Shown one piece after another: positions 31,207-40,930 of a DNA stretch of 64,000 bases. Each line of letters starts with the position of its first letter. The stretch's first letter is position 1. Origin of the DNA: an uncultured Oscillibacter sp. (GTDB lineage Bacteria > Bacillota > Clostridia > Oscillospirales > Oscillospiraceae). A program made the translations under genes and the position numbers. The stretch lies in contig NZ_UQXD01000001.1 of assembly GCF_900544955.1 (NCBI RefSeq), positions 1-64,000 on the forward strand, given 5' to 3'. The notes under the pieces were generated by a model. It worked only from the letters and a program-made list of their open reading frames with translations. It was not told the origin of the DNA and did not search any database.

Positions 31207-31653
31207 ATGGAGTGTGGGCTTTTTGACTGTCCCCCGGCCTGGACGGACTGGCTGCCGCCCGGGGTCTGGCCGCTGGCGTCGGCGGCGGCGCTGGAGGCGG
31301 CGGAGTGGGACCTGCTGGCCCTGACGGCCCGGGGCTGCCGCCTGCTGGGAACGGCCCGTGTCCGCTGCCGGGAGCTGCTGGTGCCGGGGGACTGTCCGCC
31401 GGGGCTGCTGGACCGGGTGGCGGCCGAGACGGTGGTGACCTGTGGGCTGTCCCCCCGGGACAGCTTGACCTTTTCCAGCCTGGCGGAGCCGGTGCTGTGC
31501 GTCCAGCGGGCGCTGCCCCGGCCCGGCGGCGGCTGTGTGGAGCCCCAGGAGTTCCCCCTGCCGCCTCTGCCCTGGCCGCCGGAGGCGGCGCTGCCCCTGC
31601 TGGGACTGTGGCTGTTGCAGATGCCGCTGACAGAGGGGCCCTTCCCGTGGTAG
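31207..31653 (+). CDS. Hypothetical protein
   Basis: 148 residues starting at ATG 31207 behind GGGAGGTG. The sequence is rich in Leu, Pro, Trp and Cys. It has a repeated style of hydrophobic strand followed by charged turn (LLALTARGCRLLGTARVRCRELLV, GLLDRVAAETVVTCGLSPRDS) that looks like a small alpha/beta domain, then a proline-rich end (PLPPLPWPPEAALPLL). Six cysteines are spread out with no metal-type spacing. No membrane signal is clear. The GLSPRDSLTFSSL segment suggests a nucleotide-binding-like fold, but I recognise no family. It lies 47 bases before the Cys-rich membrane protein. Confidence 0.6.
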   Translation: MECGLFDCPPAWTDWLPPGVWPLASAAALEAAEWDLLALTARGCRLLGTARVRCRELLVPGDCPPGLLDRVAAETVVTCGLSPRDSLTFSSLAEPVLCVQRALPRPGGGCVEPQEFPLPPLPWPPEAALPLLGLWLLQMPLTEGPFPW

Positions 31654-31700
31654 GCTCTCCATAAATCGTACAGAGACAGGCGAAAGGGAGGTGCGCGGGC

Positions 31701-31934
31701 ATGGCATGGTATGGCTGGCTGGTGCTGGCGGCGGTTCTGGGCGGTGCGGCGTGGCTTTGGGCCGCGCTTTACGGCGAGAAAAGCGGCGCCGTCCACTGCG
31801 TGGGCTGCGGAAAGTGCGTGGCAACGGGGGAGTGCGTTTTGAAGCGGGGGACCTGCGGGAAAAATCCCGGGGCCCGTCTTGACAAACAGGAAAAAAAGGA
31901 TATAATAAGTGGGTCAAACAGCGAAACGCCGTGA
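31701..31934 (+). CDS. Small membrane protein with a cysteine cluster
   Basis: 77 residues. One membrane helix (about 4-22, YGWLVLAAVLGGAAWLWAAL) is followed by VHCVGCGKCVATGECVLKRG and TCGK, five cysteines in a tight group resembling a metal- or cluster-binding loop. The spacing CxxCxxCx5C is close to, but not exactly, a 4Fe-4S ferredoxin half. GGGAGGTG precedes ATG 31701. The tail (ARLDKQEKKDI) is polar. The consensus promoter of the T-box/alaS unit (31879-31906) lies inside its last codons, so the reading end and the alaS control region overlap. Function unknown; a redox or metal-handling membrane anchor is possible. Confidence 0.6.
   Translation: MAWYGWLVLAAVLGGAAWLWAALYGEKSGAVHCVGCGKCVATGECVLKRGTCGKNPGARLDKQEKKDIISGSNSETP
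31879..31906 (+). promoter_or_regulatory. Promoter of the T-box/alaS unit
   Basis: Consensus TTGACA (31879-31884), a 16-base spacer and TATAAT (31901-31906), inside the 3' end of the upstream small gene. Confidence 0.8.
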
Positions 31935-32147
31935 AAAAGCCAGCTTTGCGAAACCGGCAGCAGCGAGAGGGGAGACGGTGAAAGCCCCTTGCCCACGCCG
32001 CAGGGCAGCCACTTTGGAGCAGTCCGCGAGGAGCGGAACGGCCCATCCCCGTTACCGGATGGCTAAGACGTCCCCCCGCGGGGGGATAATTAGGGTGGTA
32101 CCGTGAAGCAAGCCTTCGCCCCTATCTGTGGGGCGGAGGCTTTTTTT
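31914..32147 (+). promoter_or_regulatory. T-box riboswitch controlling alaS
   Basis: The 234-base leader carries the T-box antiterminator sequence TAGGGTGGTACCGTG at 32091-32105, preceded by a long Stem I region with GGTGAAAGCCCCTTG and TTGGAGCAG elements typical of T-boxes. An intrinsic terminator follows (GCCTTCGCCCC at 32112-32122 pairing with GGGGCGGAGGC at 32130-32140, then seven T). Uncharged tRNA-Ala should stabilise the antiterminator and allow alaS transcription. The specifier codon was not assigned with certainty. Confidence 0.92.
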
Positions 32148-32194
32148 CGGCGTGAAGTCCATCCGCATTTTCATCATACAGGAGGAGAGACACC

Positions 32195-34834
<2,640 letters not shown>

Positions 34835-34838
34835 TAGG

Positions 34839-35012
34839 ATGCTGCCCAAGGACCCCTATATTCTCTTGAGCGTCGTCAACACGAAGCTGCGGGACGAGTA
34901 CCGGAGCCTGGGTGAGCTGTGCGCCGCCCTGGACGCCGACGAGGCGGCCCTGCGGAAAACCCTTCTGGGGCTTGACTACCGGTACGATCCCGTTCATAAT
35001 CAATTTATCTGA
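34839..35012 (+). CDS. DUF4250 protein
   Basis: 57 residues beginning LPKDPYILLSVVNTKLRDEY, the hallmark of DUF4250 proteins, and ending DYRYDPVHNQFI, also conserved. It is a tiny cytoplasmic alpha-helical protein of unknown role common in Clostridia. ATG 34839 lies four bases after the alaS stop with no separate promoter, so it is co-transcribed with alaS and the HIT gene. Confidence 0.85.
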   Translation: MLPKDPYILLSVVNTKLRDEYRSLGELCAALDADEAALRKTLLGLDYRYDPVHNQFI

Positions 35013-35032
35013 ATGACAAAGGAGGGCCCCAT

Positions 35033-35371
35033 ATGTCTGATTGCCTGTTCTGCAAGATTGCGGCGGGGGAGATTCCCAGCAGCAAGATCTATGAGGATGA
35101 GGTGTGCTGTGCCTTCAAGGACATTGCCCCCCAGGCGCCCACCCATTTTCTGGTGATTCCCAAGGCCCACATCGGCTCCGTGTCGGAGGTGACGGCGGAG
35201 AACAGCGGCGTGGTGGCCCATCTGCTGGAGGTCATCGCAAAGCTAGCCCGGGAGATGGGGCTGGAGAGCTACCGGGTGGTGTCCAACATCGGGGAGCAGG
35301 CGGGGCAGAGTGTGCTGCACCTGCATTTCCATGTGCTGTCCGGGCGGGATATGACCTGGCCTCCGGGCTGA
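35033..35371 (+). CDS. hinT: HIT-family nucleotide-binding protein (HinT type)
   Basis: 112-residue histidine-triad protein. Family segments are CLFCKIAAGEIPSSKIYEDE at the start, FLVIPKAHIGSV, RVVSNIGEQAGQSV and the catalytic triad HLHFHVL near the end. HinT proteins hydrolyse adenosine phosphoramidates and lysyl-AMP, so co-transcription with alaS is consistent with cleaning up aminoacyl-adenylates. AAGGAGGG precedes ATG 35033. No terminator is seen; an inverted-repeat element begins about 95 bases downstream. Confidence 0.95.
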   Translation: MSDCLFCKIAAGEIPSSKIYEDEVCCAFKDIAPQAPTHFLVIPKAHIGSVSEVTAENSGVVAHLLEVIAKLAREMGLESYRVVSNIGEQAGQSVLHLHFHVLSGRDMTWPPG

Positions 35372-35465
35372 GGGGAAGAGACGTGTGAGTTCGCCGCCCG
35401 GCGGAAGCGTTCCGCGCACGGCGCGGGGACGGGGATTTCCTTCGTCGGGCGGGGACGAAGGATTT

Positions 35466-36120
35466 CCGCCCCACGGGGCGGGACGGGGGATGTGCCGCTT
35501 TGCGGCACGGGAATGCACCCCCCATTTTCTTTGGTTGCGCCAAAGAAAACGGGCCGTGCACGGTCCAAAAGAAAAACGCTTTTCCTTGCAAAGCTGACCC
35601 CTAAAAGGGGTCAGCTTTGCACAACGGGGGTCTTCGGAGCCGGTGCTTCCGGTTCTTGGATGGCCTCCTACCGGCTCGCGCCGGACATGGTACGATTTTG
35701 GGGATGCGGTTCCCGCGGTTGGGGGTACGCAGTTTGTCGGGGTGGTCATCGGAAGGCCCCTGCTCCGCTTTCCGCGCTCCCCGCTTCGCTCAGCGCTGCC
35801 CGGGCGGTAGGGGCAGCGGCAGCGGAAAGAGGAGCAAGCCAAGTCGGTTTTGCACCCAAAGTTCGCAATTCCCCGTCGCGGGCGGGAAACCAAAGCGAGA
35901 TCGGGCCAAACCCGCGCCAAACGCTTGCACTGTGCCAACCCGTAAAGGGTTGTTCTAAGGCCCGCATCCCCACATTGCGCCCGCAGGGTGCATTGTGGAT
36001 CAGCGCCTTTTCTTTTACACCGTGCACGGCGCGTTTTCTTTTCGGCAAGACGAAAAGAAAATGGGGGGTGCATTCCGTGCGGCAAAGCCGCACATCCCCC
36101 GTCCCGCCCCCGTGGGGCGG
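35466..36120. repeat. 655-bp element with long terminal inverted repeats
   Basis: The left arm (35466-35578) and the right arm (36004-36120) are inverted copies of each other over roughly 115 bases, with few changes (for example GGGCGGGACGGGGGATGTGC, GGAATGCACCCCCCATTTTC and GCCGTGCACGGT occur in both). Between them are about 425 bases with no supported gene and a perfect 15-bp hairpin (35588-35602 with 35606-35620) just inside the left arm. The arms themselves also contain smaller dyads. It looks like a non-autonomous mobile unit or palindromic repeat that has landed between the HIT and XRE genes. No direct target duplication was identified. Confidence 0.75.
35588..35620. repeat. Perfect 15-bp hairpin inside the inverted-repeat element
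   Basis: GCAAAGCTGACCCCT (35588-35602), loop AAA, and its exact complement (35606-35620). Next to the left arm of the element. Confidence 0.7.
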
Positions 36121-36255
36121 CGTCTCTCATCCTCGCTGGATAAGCCTTCGCGCGTCTATGGGCATGGCCCATTTTTTTCCCATACAATGGCCCCGAATGG
36201 GCACAATAACCCGATAGAATGTTTCCGTTTGGTAACATTTTTCCGGGTGATATGT

Positions 36256-36477
36256 ATGGAAATCAAACGCATGAGGGATCTTCGGGAAGATCATGACAAA
36301 AGCCAGCAAGACGTAGCGGCGGTGCTGAATATGCATCGCAGCGTTTACCGCCGCTATGAGAGTGGGGAGCGGGAGACACCCGCCTGGGTGGTCGATAAGC
36401 TGGCGACTTACTATCGGGTCAGTACGGACTATCTTTTGGGCCGCACCGACGACCCTGCCCCGCCCAAGGGCAGATGA
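36256..36477 (+). CDS. Small XRE-family DNA-binding protein
   Basis: 73 residues, one helix-turn-helix domain: MRDLREDHDKSQQDVAAVLN, MHRSVYRRYESGERE, then VVDKLATYYRVSTDYLLGRT, the standard end of single-domain Cro/CI regulators in Clostridia. Start ATG 36256 has a weak GGGTGAT upstream. A near-perfect dyad (AATGTTTCC at 36218-36226, GGTAACATT at 36231-36239) just upstream could be its operator. Its stop overlaps the comEC start in an ATGA, so it is co-translated with the competence gene and may control it. Confidence 0.85.
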   Translation: MEIKRMRDLREDHDKSQQDVAAVLNMHRSVYRRYESGERETPAWVVDKLATYYRVSTDYLLGRTDDPAPPKGR

Positions 36478-38762
36478 GAACGCTGGCCTGGTTTGCCGGC
36501 GCCTTTTCCGGCGGCATTTTCCTGGCCCGGTATCTGCTTCCGCCGTCCTGGCTGCTGCCCGCCGCCTGGGTGTTTTTCCTGCTGGCCTGCGCCGCCCTGG
36601 CGCTGCCGCGGGAGGGACGCAGGCGGTGCTTGCTGCTGTTTGTGGGCCTCTCCCTGGCTCTGGGGTACGACTGGCTCTACACCCGCCAGGTTCAGCGGCC
36701 CATGGAGGCCCTGGCCGGTGCCGAGGCCGCCGTTGTCATGGAGCTGCGGGACTACCCGGTGCCCACTGCCTACGGCGCCAAGGCCGCTGTGTCCGTGGCG
36801 GGCCTGCCGGGCAGGGTGATGTACTACGGCGGCGCGGAGCTGCTGGACGGCCGCCCCGGCCAGACCCTGGCGGGGCGGGTCCGGTTCGAGAGTGCCGCCC
36901 GCATCCGGGACGACGACGTGACTTCCTTTACCTCCAAGGGCGTCTTCCTCCTGGCCTACCGCCGGGGCGGAGTGGAACTCAGCCCCGGCACGGCGGACAG
37001 CCTCCGCTGGTGGCCCCTCCGGCTGGGCCGGGCCATGCGGGAGGCCATTGCCGTCCGCTTTCACGGGGACACCGCCGCCTTCCTCACCGCCATTTTGACG
37101 GGGGACAAGTCCGGGCTGTCAGAGGTGGCCGCCGCGGATTTGTCGGAGGCGGGGCTGTACCATATCCTGGCGGTGTCCGGGATGCACTGCGGCTTTCTGC
37201 TGGTGATGGTCCACCTGCTGGCGGGGCGGCACCGCCGCCGTCTGGTGGCGGCGTGCACCATTCCGCTGCTGGCCTTTTACGCCCTCCTCACCGGGGGCAG
37301 CCCCTCGGTGCTGCGGGCCTGCGTCATGCTGTCACTGCTGCTGGCGGCGCCCCTGTTCCGCCGGGAGAGCGACGGCCCCACGGCGCTTTTGACGGCGCTG
37401 CTGCTGATTCTGCTGGCCAATCCCTTTGCCGCCGCGTCCATCAGCTTGCAGCTTTCCTTCGCCGCCATGGCGGGGATGCTCTTCCTGACGCCCCGGCTGT
37501 TCCGGCTGCTGAAAGGGGAGCGGAGGCGTGGTAAGGTATTTTCCTTGCTGGCGGCTGGCTTCTCAGCCACCATGGGGGCGCTGGTCTTTACGGCGCCTCT
37601 GTCCGGGCTCTATTTCGGGACGCTGGTGCTGGTGTCGCCGCTGAGCAATTTGCTGTGCCTTTGGGCAGCGGGCGCCGTGTTTTTGGGCGGCCTGGGGACG
37701 GTGGCGCTGGGCGCGGTCTGCCCGCCGCTGGGGGCGGCGGCGGGGATTCTGCCGGGGCTGCTGGTCCGGTACATCCTGCTGGCGGCTCACGGCCTCGCCC
37801 GGCTGCCGGGCCACGCGGTGTATTTCTCCAACCCCTATTTGCAGTACTGGCTGGCCTTTGCCTACCTGCTCTTTGCCGCCGCCTGGCTGCTGGGGAAGGG
37901 GGAGCGGCGGAAGTACGCTCTGGCGGCGGCGTTGGCGGGGCTGACCTTGGCCCTCACCGTCCGCCTGGGGGCCGCCCGGTACGAGGGGGATCTGGAGGCG
38001 GTGGTGCTGGACGTGGGGCAGGGGCAGAGCGTGGCCCTGGCCTCCGGCGGCGCCTTCGCCCTGGTGGACTGCGGCAGCGCCAACAGCTGGTACGGCCCGG
38101 GGGAGACCGCCGCCCATCAATTGCGGACCATGGGGTGCCGCCGCCTGGACTACCTGCTGCTGACCCACTACGACGCGGACCACATCTCCGGCGTCACGGG
38201 ACTGCTGGCCCGCCTGCCGGTGGAGACCCTGCTGGTGCCGGCGGGGGAGGACGACAGCGGCGGCAGAGAGGCTGTTTGGAAAGCCGCCGAGGCCCACGGG
38301 GTTTCGGTGAGGGCGGTGGAAGAGCGGCAGGTGCTGGAGCTGGGCGGCGCTTTGCTGACGGTGTATCCCCCGGCGGAGGAGGCGGAGACGGACAACGAGC
38401 GGGGACTGGCCGTCCTGGCCTCCGCCGGGGAGGGAGACCTCCTCATCACCGGGGACATGGACGCCGCCGCGGAGGCGCGCCTGCTGGCGGCTTGGGACCT
38501 GCCGGACATCGAGGTACTGGTGGCGGGGCACCACGGCTCCCGGACCTCCACCTCGGCGGCGCTGCTGGACGCGCTGCGGCCGGAGGCGGTCTGCGTCAGC
38601 GTGGGGTCCAACCGCTATGGCCACCCGGCGCCGGAGACGCTGCGGCGTCTGGCGGAGCGGGGGTGCGAAGTCTGGCGGACGGACCGGCAGGGCAGTATTC
38701 ATTTTTCGATCAAGCGAGGAGACCATCATGGCATATGGAAAGAAGACGGCCAAGAGCAATGA
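36474..38762 (+). CDS. comEC: DNA internalization competence protein ComEC
   Basis: 762-residue membrane channel for single-stranded DNA uptake during transformation. The N-terminal part is hydrophobic with a soluble segment near 80-160. The Competence domain (about 190-470) has ILTGDKSGLSEVAAADLSEA and GLYHILAVSGMHCGFLL, and several membrane helices follow. The C-terminal metallo-beta-lactamase-like domain (about 500-745) includes VVLDVGQGQSVAL, YLLLTHYDADHISG (His565) and LVAGHHGSRTSTS, with all metal ligands present, so it may be nuclease-active. Length is standard. It overlaps the holA start by 35 bases. Other com genes are not in the window. Confidence 0.95.
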   Translation: MRTLAWFAGAFSGGIFLARYLLPPSWLLPAAWVFFLLACAALALPREGRRRCLLLFVGLSLALGYDWLYTRQVQRPMEALAGAEAAVVMELRDYPVPTAYGAKAAVSVAGLPGRVMYYGGAELLDGRPGQTLAGRVRFESAARIRDDDVTSFTSKGVFLLAYRRGGVELSPGTADSLRWWPLRLGRAMREAIAVRFHGDTAAFLTAILTGDKSGLSEVAAADLSEAGLYHILAVSGMHCGFLLVMVHLLAGRHRRRLVAACTIPLLAFYALLTGGSPSVLRACVMLSLLLAAPLFRRESDGPTALLTALLLILLANPFAAASISLQLSFAAMAGMLFLTPRLFRLLKGERRRGKVFSLLAAGFSATMGALVFTAPLSGLYFGTLVLVSPLSNLLCLWAAGAVFLGGLGTVALGAVCPPLGAAAGILPGLLVRYILLAAHGLARLPGHAVYFSNPYLQYWLAFAYLLFAAAWLLGKGERRKYALAAALAGLTLALTVRLGAARYEGDLEAVVLDVGQGQSVALASGGAFALVDCGSANSWYGPGETAAHQLRTMGCRRLDYLLLTHYDADHISGVTGLLARLPVETLLVPAGEDDSGGREAVWKAAEAHGVSVRAVEERQVLELGGALLTVYPPAEEAETDNERGLAVLASAGEGDLLITGDMDAAAEARLLAAWDLPDIEVLVAGHHGSRTSTSAALLDALRPEAVCVSVGSNRYGHPAPETLRRLAERGCEVWRTDRQGSIHFSIKRGDHHGIWKEDGQEQ

Positions 38763-39783
38763 GGCATTTCAAAAGCTGAAGGGGGACCTGTCCGCAGGCA
38801 CCCCGGGCTGTGCCTACCTCTTTTACGGCGAGGAGAGCTATCTCCGGGAGTACTATCTGGAGGAGCTGCGGAAAAAGCTGGTACCCGCCGGGTTTGAGGA
38901 GTTCAACTACCACCGGCTGGAGGGGAAGGACCTGACGGTGCAGGCCCTGGGGGAGATGGCGGAGGCCATGCCCATGATGGCGGAGCGGACGCTGATCGTG
39001 GTGACGGACTTCGACCTGTTCAAGCTGGGGGAGGAGCAGCGGGAGAAGCTGATCGCCCTGCTGGAGGACATCCCGCCCTACTGCTGCGTCGTGTTCGTGT
39101 ACGACACGCTGGAGTATAAGCCCAACCGGACCATGAAAAAGCTCTTCCAGGCGGTGAGCGGCCACGTGGAGGCGGTGGAGTTCCGGGCGGCGGACAGCAG
39201 CGACCTGGTGGCCTGGATCACCCGGCGCTTTAAGGCTCTGGGGAAGGAGATCGACCGGCAGACGGCGGAGTACCTGATCTTCACCTGCGGCGGCCTCATG
39301 ACCGGGCTGGTTCCGGAGATCGCCAAGATCGGCGCCTACGCCAAGGGGAAGACGGTCACCCAGCGGGACATCGACGCCGTGGCGGACCCGGTGTTGTCGG
39401 CGGAGGTGTTCAAGCTCAGCGACGCCGTGCTCCAGGGGAACTACGACCTGGCGGCCTCCATCCTGGGGGACCTTTTGAAGATGCAGACGGAGCCCATCTT
39501 GATTCTGGCTGCCCTGGGCAGCCAGCTCCGCCGGATTTACACCGCCCGCATGGCCATCGACAGCGGCCACGACAAGTACTGGCTCATGGAGCTGTGGGAG
39601 ATGAAGAGCGACTACCCCGCCAAGCTCCTCCTCACCGCCGCCAAGCGCACCACCGCAGACTGGTGCGCCGGGGCGGTGAAGATGTGCCAGGTGCTGGACC
39701 GGCGGATGAAGAGCGAGAAGGGCATCGACGCGGCGGGGGAGCTGAAGCTGCTGCTGGTGCGGCTGGGGGCGCGGCGGACATGA
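38728..39783 (+). CDS. holA: DNA polymerase III subunit delta
   Basis: 351-residue clamp-loader subunit that opens the beta clamp. The fold is that of AAA+ delta: GCAYLFYGEESYLREYYLEE at the N-terminus, MMAERTLIVVTDFD, CCVVFVYDTLEYKPN, and C-terminal helices with EILILAALGSQLRR-like EPILILAALGSQLRRIY. No Walker A is present, as is normal for delta. ATG 38728 has GCGAGGA upstream and lies inside the end of comEC. comEC-holA is a common gene pair in Firmicutes. The start codon of the next gene overlaps its stop. Confidence 0.95.
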   Translation: MAYGKKTAKSNEAFQKLKGDLSAGTPGCAYLFYGEESYLREYYLEELRKKLVPAGFEEFNYHRLEGKDLTVQALGEMAEAMPMMAERTLIVVTDFDLFKLGEEQREKLIALLEDIPPYCCVVFVYDTLEYKPNRTMKKLFQAVSGHVEAVEFRAADSSDLVAWITRRFKALGKEIDRQTAEYLIFTCGGLMTGLVPEIAKIGAYAKGKTVTQRDIDAVADPVLSAEVFKLSDAVLQGNYDLAASILGDLLKMQTEPILILAALGSQLRRIYTARMAIDSGHDKYWLMELWEMKSDYPAKLLLTAAKRTTADWCAGAVKMCQVLDRRMKSEKGIDAAGELKLLLVRLGARRT

Positions 39784-40364
39784 GGAAGATCCAGGAGGTC
39801 ATCGTGGTGGAGGGGCGGTACGACAAAAACGTCCTCTCCCAGGTGGTGGATGCCACCATCGTCACCCTGGGGGGCTTTTCCGTGTTCAACGACCGGGAGA
39901 AGCTGGCCTTCCTCCGCCGCCTGGCCCAGACCCAGGGCCTCATTGTTCTGACGGACAGCGACGGCGCGGGCTTCGTCATCCGCAACTATCTCAAGGGCGC
40001 CCTGCCCAAGGACCGGGTGAAGCAGGCCTACATTCCCGACATCCGCGGCAAGGAGCGGCGCAAGCGCCTCCCCGGCAAGGAGGGGAAGCTGGGGGTGGAG
40101 GGGATGCGGCCGGAGGTGCTGCTGGAGGCGCTGCGGCGCTGCGGCGCCACCTTTTTGGACGAGGAGGCGGCCCCGGCCAGGGAGCCGCTCACCAAGACGG
40201 ACCTCTACGAGCTGGGACTCACCGGCGGGCCGGACAGCGCCCGGCGGCGCCGGGAGCTGCTGCGGCGGCTGGAGCTGCCGGAGCACCTCACCGCCAACGG
40301 GCTGCTGGAGGCGCTGAACCTGCTGTACGGCCGGGAGGCCTTTTTCGCCCTGCTGGAGGAATGA
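39780..40364 (+). CDS. rnmV: Ribonuclease M5 (5S rRNA maturation), TOPRIM family
   Basis: 194-residue TOPRIM protein. The domain opens IQEVIVVEGRYDKNVLSQVV with the conserved Glu and continues GLIVLTDSDGAGFVIRN with the DxD motif, then the short C-terminal region conserved in RnmV (DUF4093) with LTKTDLYELGLTGGPDS. In Firmicutes the enzyme trims 5S rRNA precursors. The ATGA overlap with holA places it in the comEC operon. A ksgA gene, the usual partner in Bacillus, does not follow; a terminator does. Confidence 0.88.
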   Translation: MRKIQEVIVVEGRYDKNVLSQVVDATIVTLGGFSVFNDREKLAFLRRLAQTQGLIVLTDSDGAGFVIRNYLKGALPKDRVKQAYIPDIRGKERRKRLPGKEGKLGVEGMRPEVLLEALRRCGATFLDEEAAPAREPLTKTDLYELGLTGGPDSARRRRELLRRLELPEHLTANGLLEALNLLYGREAFFALLEE

Positions 40365-40398
40365 GAGACAGGCGCCGGAAATCGGCGCCTGTCTCTTG
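40365..40398 (+). terminator. Terminator of the comEC-holA-rnmV operon
   Basis: A perfect 13-bp stem, GAGACAGGCGCCG (40365-40377) with its complement (40383-40395), loop GAAAT, with TTGCT after it. Confidence 0.8.
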
Positions 40399-40568
40399 CT
40401 GAAACCGGGCCGAAATTTGTCCGCGGAGGGAACACATTCGACGAAATTCGATAGAACCGGCAGTTTTGGAATGCTATTCTGTTGCAGGACGCGAGAGACC
40501 GCGGCTGCCGGCGCATCGGCCGCGGCCTCCTGCCCGTCACAGGAAGTTGAATGTGAGGAGGAGAGGTC

Positions 40569-40817
40569 TTGCGGCGTTGTTTGATGGGAACGGCGAGATG
40601 CAAAGCCCAAACGGTGTGCTACTATCTTCTGGTGGAGGAGCTGGAGAGCGGAACGGAGGCCTACGGGGTGTCCGTGGAGTGCGGAGGGGAGCGGGAGGCC
40701 CGCCGGCGCCTGACGGTCTCAGGGAGGAGCGTCCTGGGGCTGATCCGCCGCCTGATTCAAGGCGGGGTGACGCCGGTGGCCCTGGGGGACGTGGTGGAGG
40801 ACTGGCTTCTGCGCTGA
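40569..40817 (+). CDS. DUF6514-type small protein
   Basis: 82 residues from TTG 40569 (ATG 40584 is an alternative), with GAGGAGGAGAGG just upstream. It has the DUF6514 pattern: CYYLLVEELESGTEAYGVSV, a Gly-rich turn, a middle strand RRLTVSGRSVLGLIRRLIQ, and TPVALGDVVEDWL at the end. Cytoplasmic, function unknown, common in Oscillospiraceae. It stands alone between the comEC operon terminator and the glnS promoter. Confidence 0.7.
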   Translation: MRRCLMGTARCKAQTVCYYLLVEELESGTEAYGVSVECGGEREARRRLTVSGRSVLGLIRRLIQGGVTPVALGDVVEDWLLR

Positions 40818-40859
40818 GGGTGCAAAGCCCTGCAAGGCCTGGGAGAGGCGTGATTTTCC

Positions 40860-40888
40860 TTGCAATTTCCAGCGGAATTCGGTATAAT
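40860..40888 (+). promoter_or_regulatory. Promoter of glnS
   Basis: TTGCAA (40860-40865), 17 bases, TATAAT (40883-40888). Confidence 0.8.
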
Positions 40889-40930
40889 ACAACCCTACGC
40901 TAAAAACTTGCACAGGAAGGACGGATCGCC

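Noticed and set aside
35492..36238. Several open frames inside the inverted-repeat element
   Set aside because: They exist on both strands, are Arg/Pro-rich, lack ribosome sites and follow the inverted-repeat symmetry.
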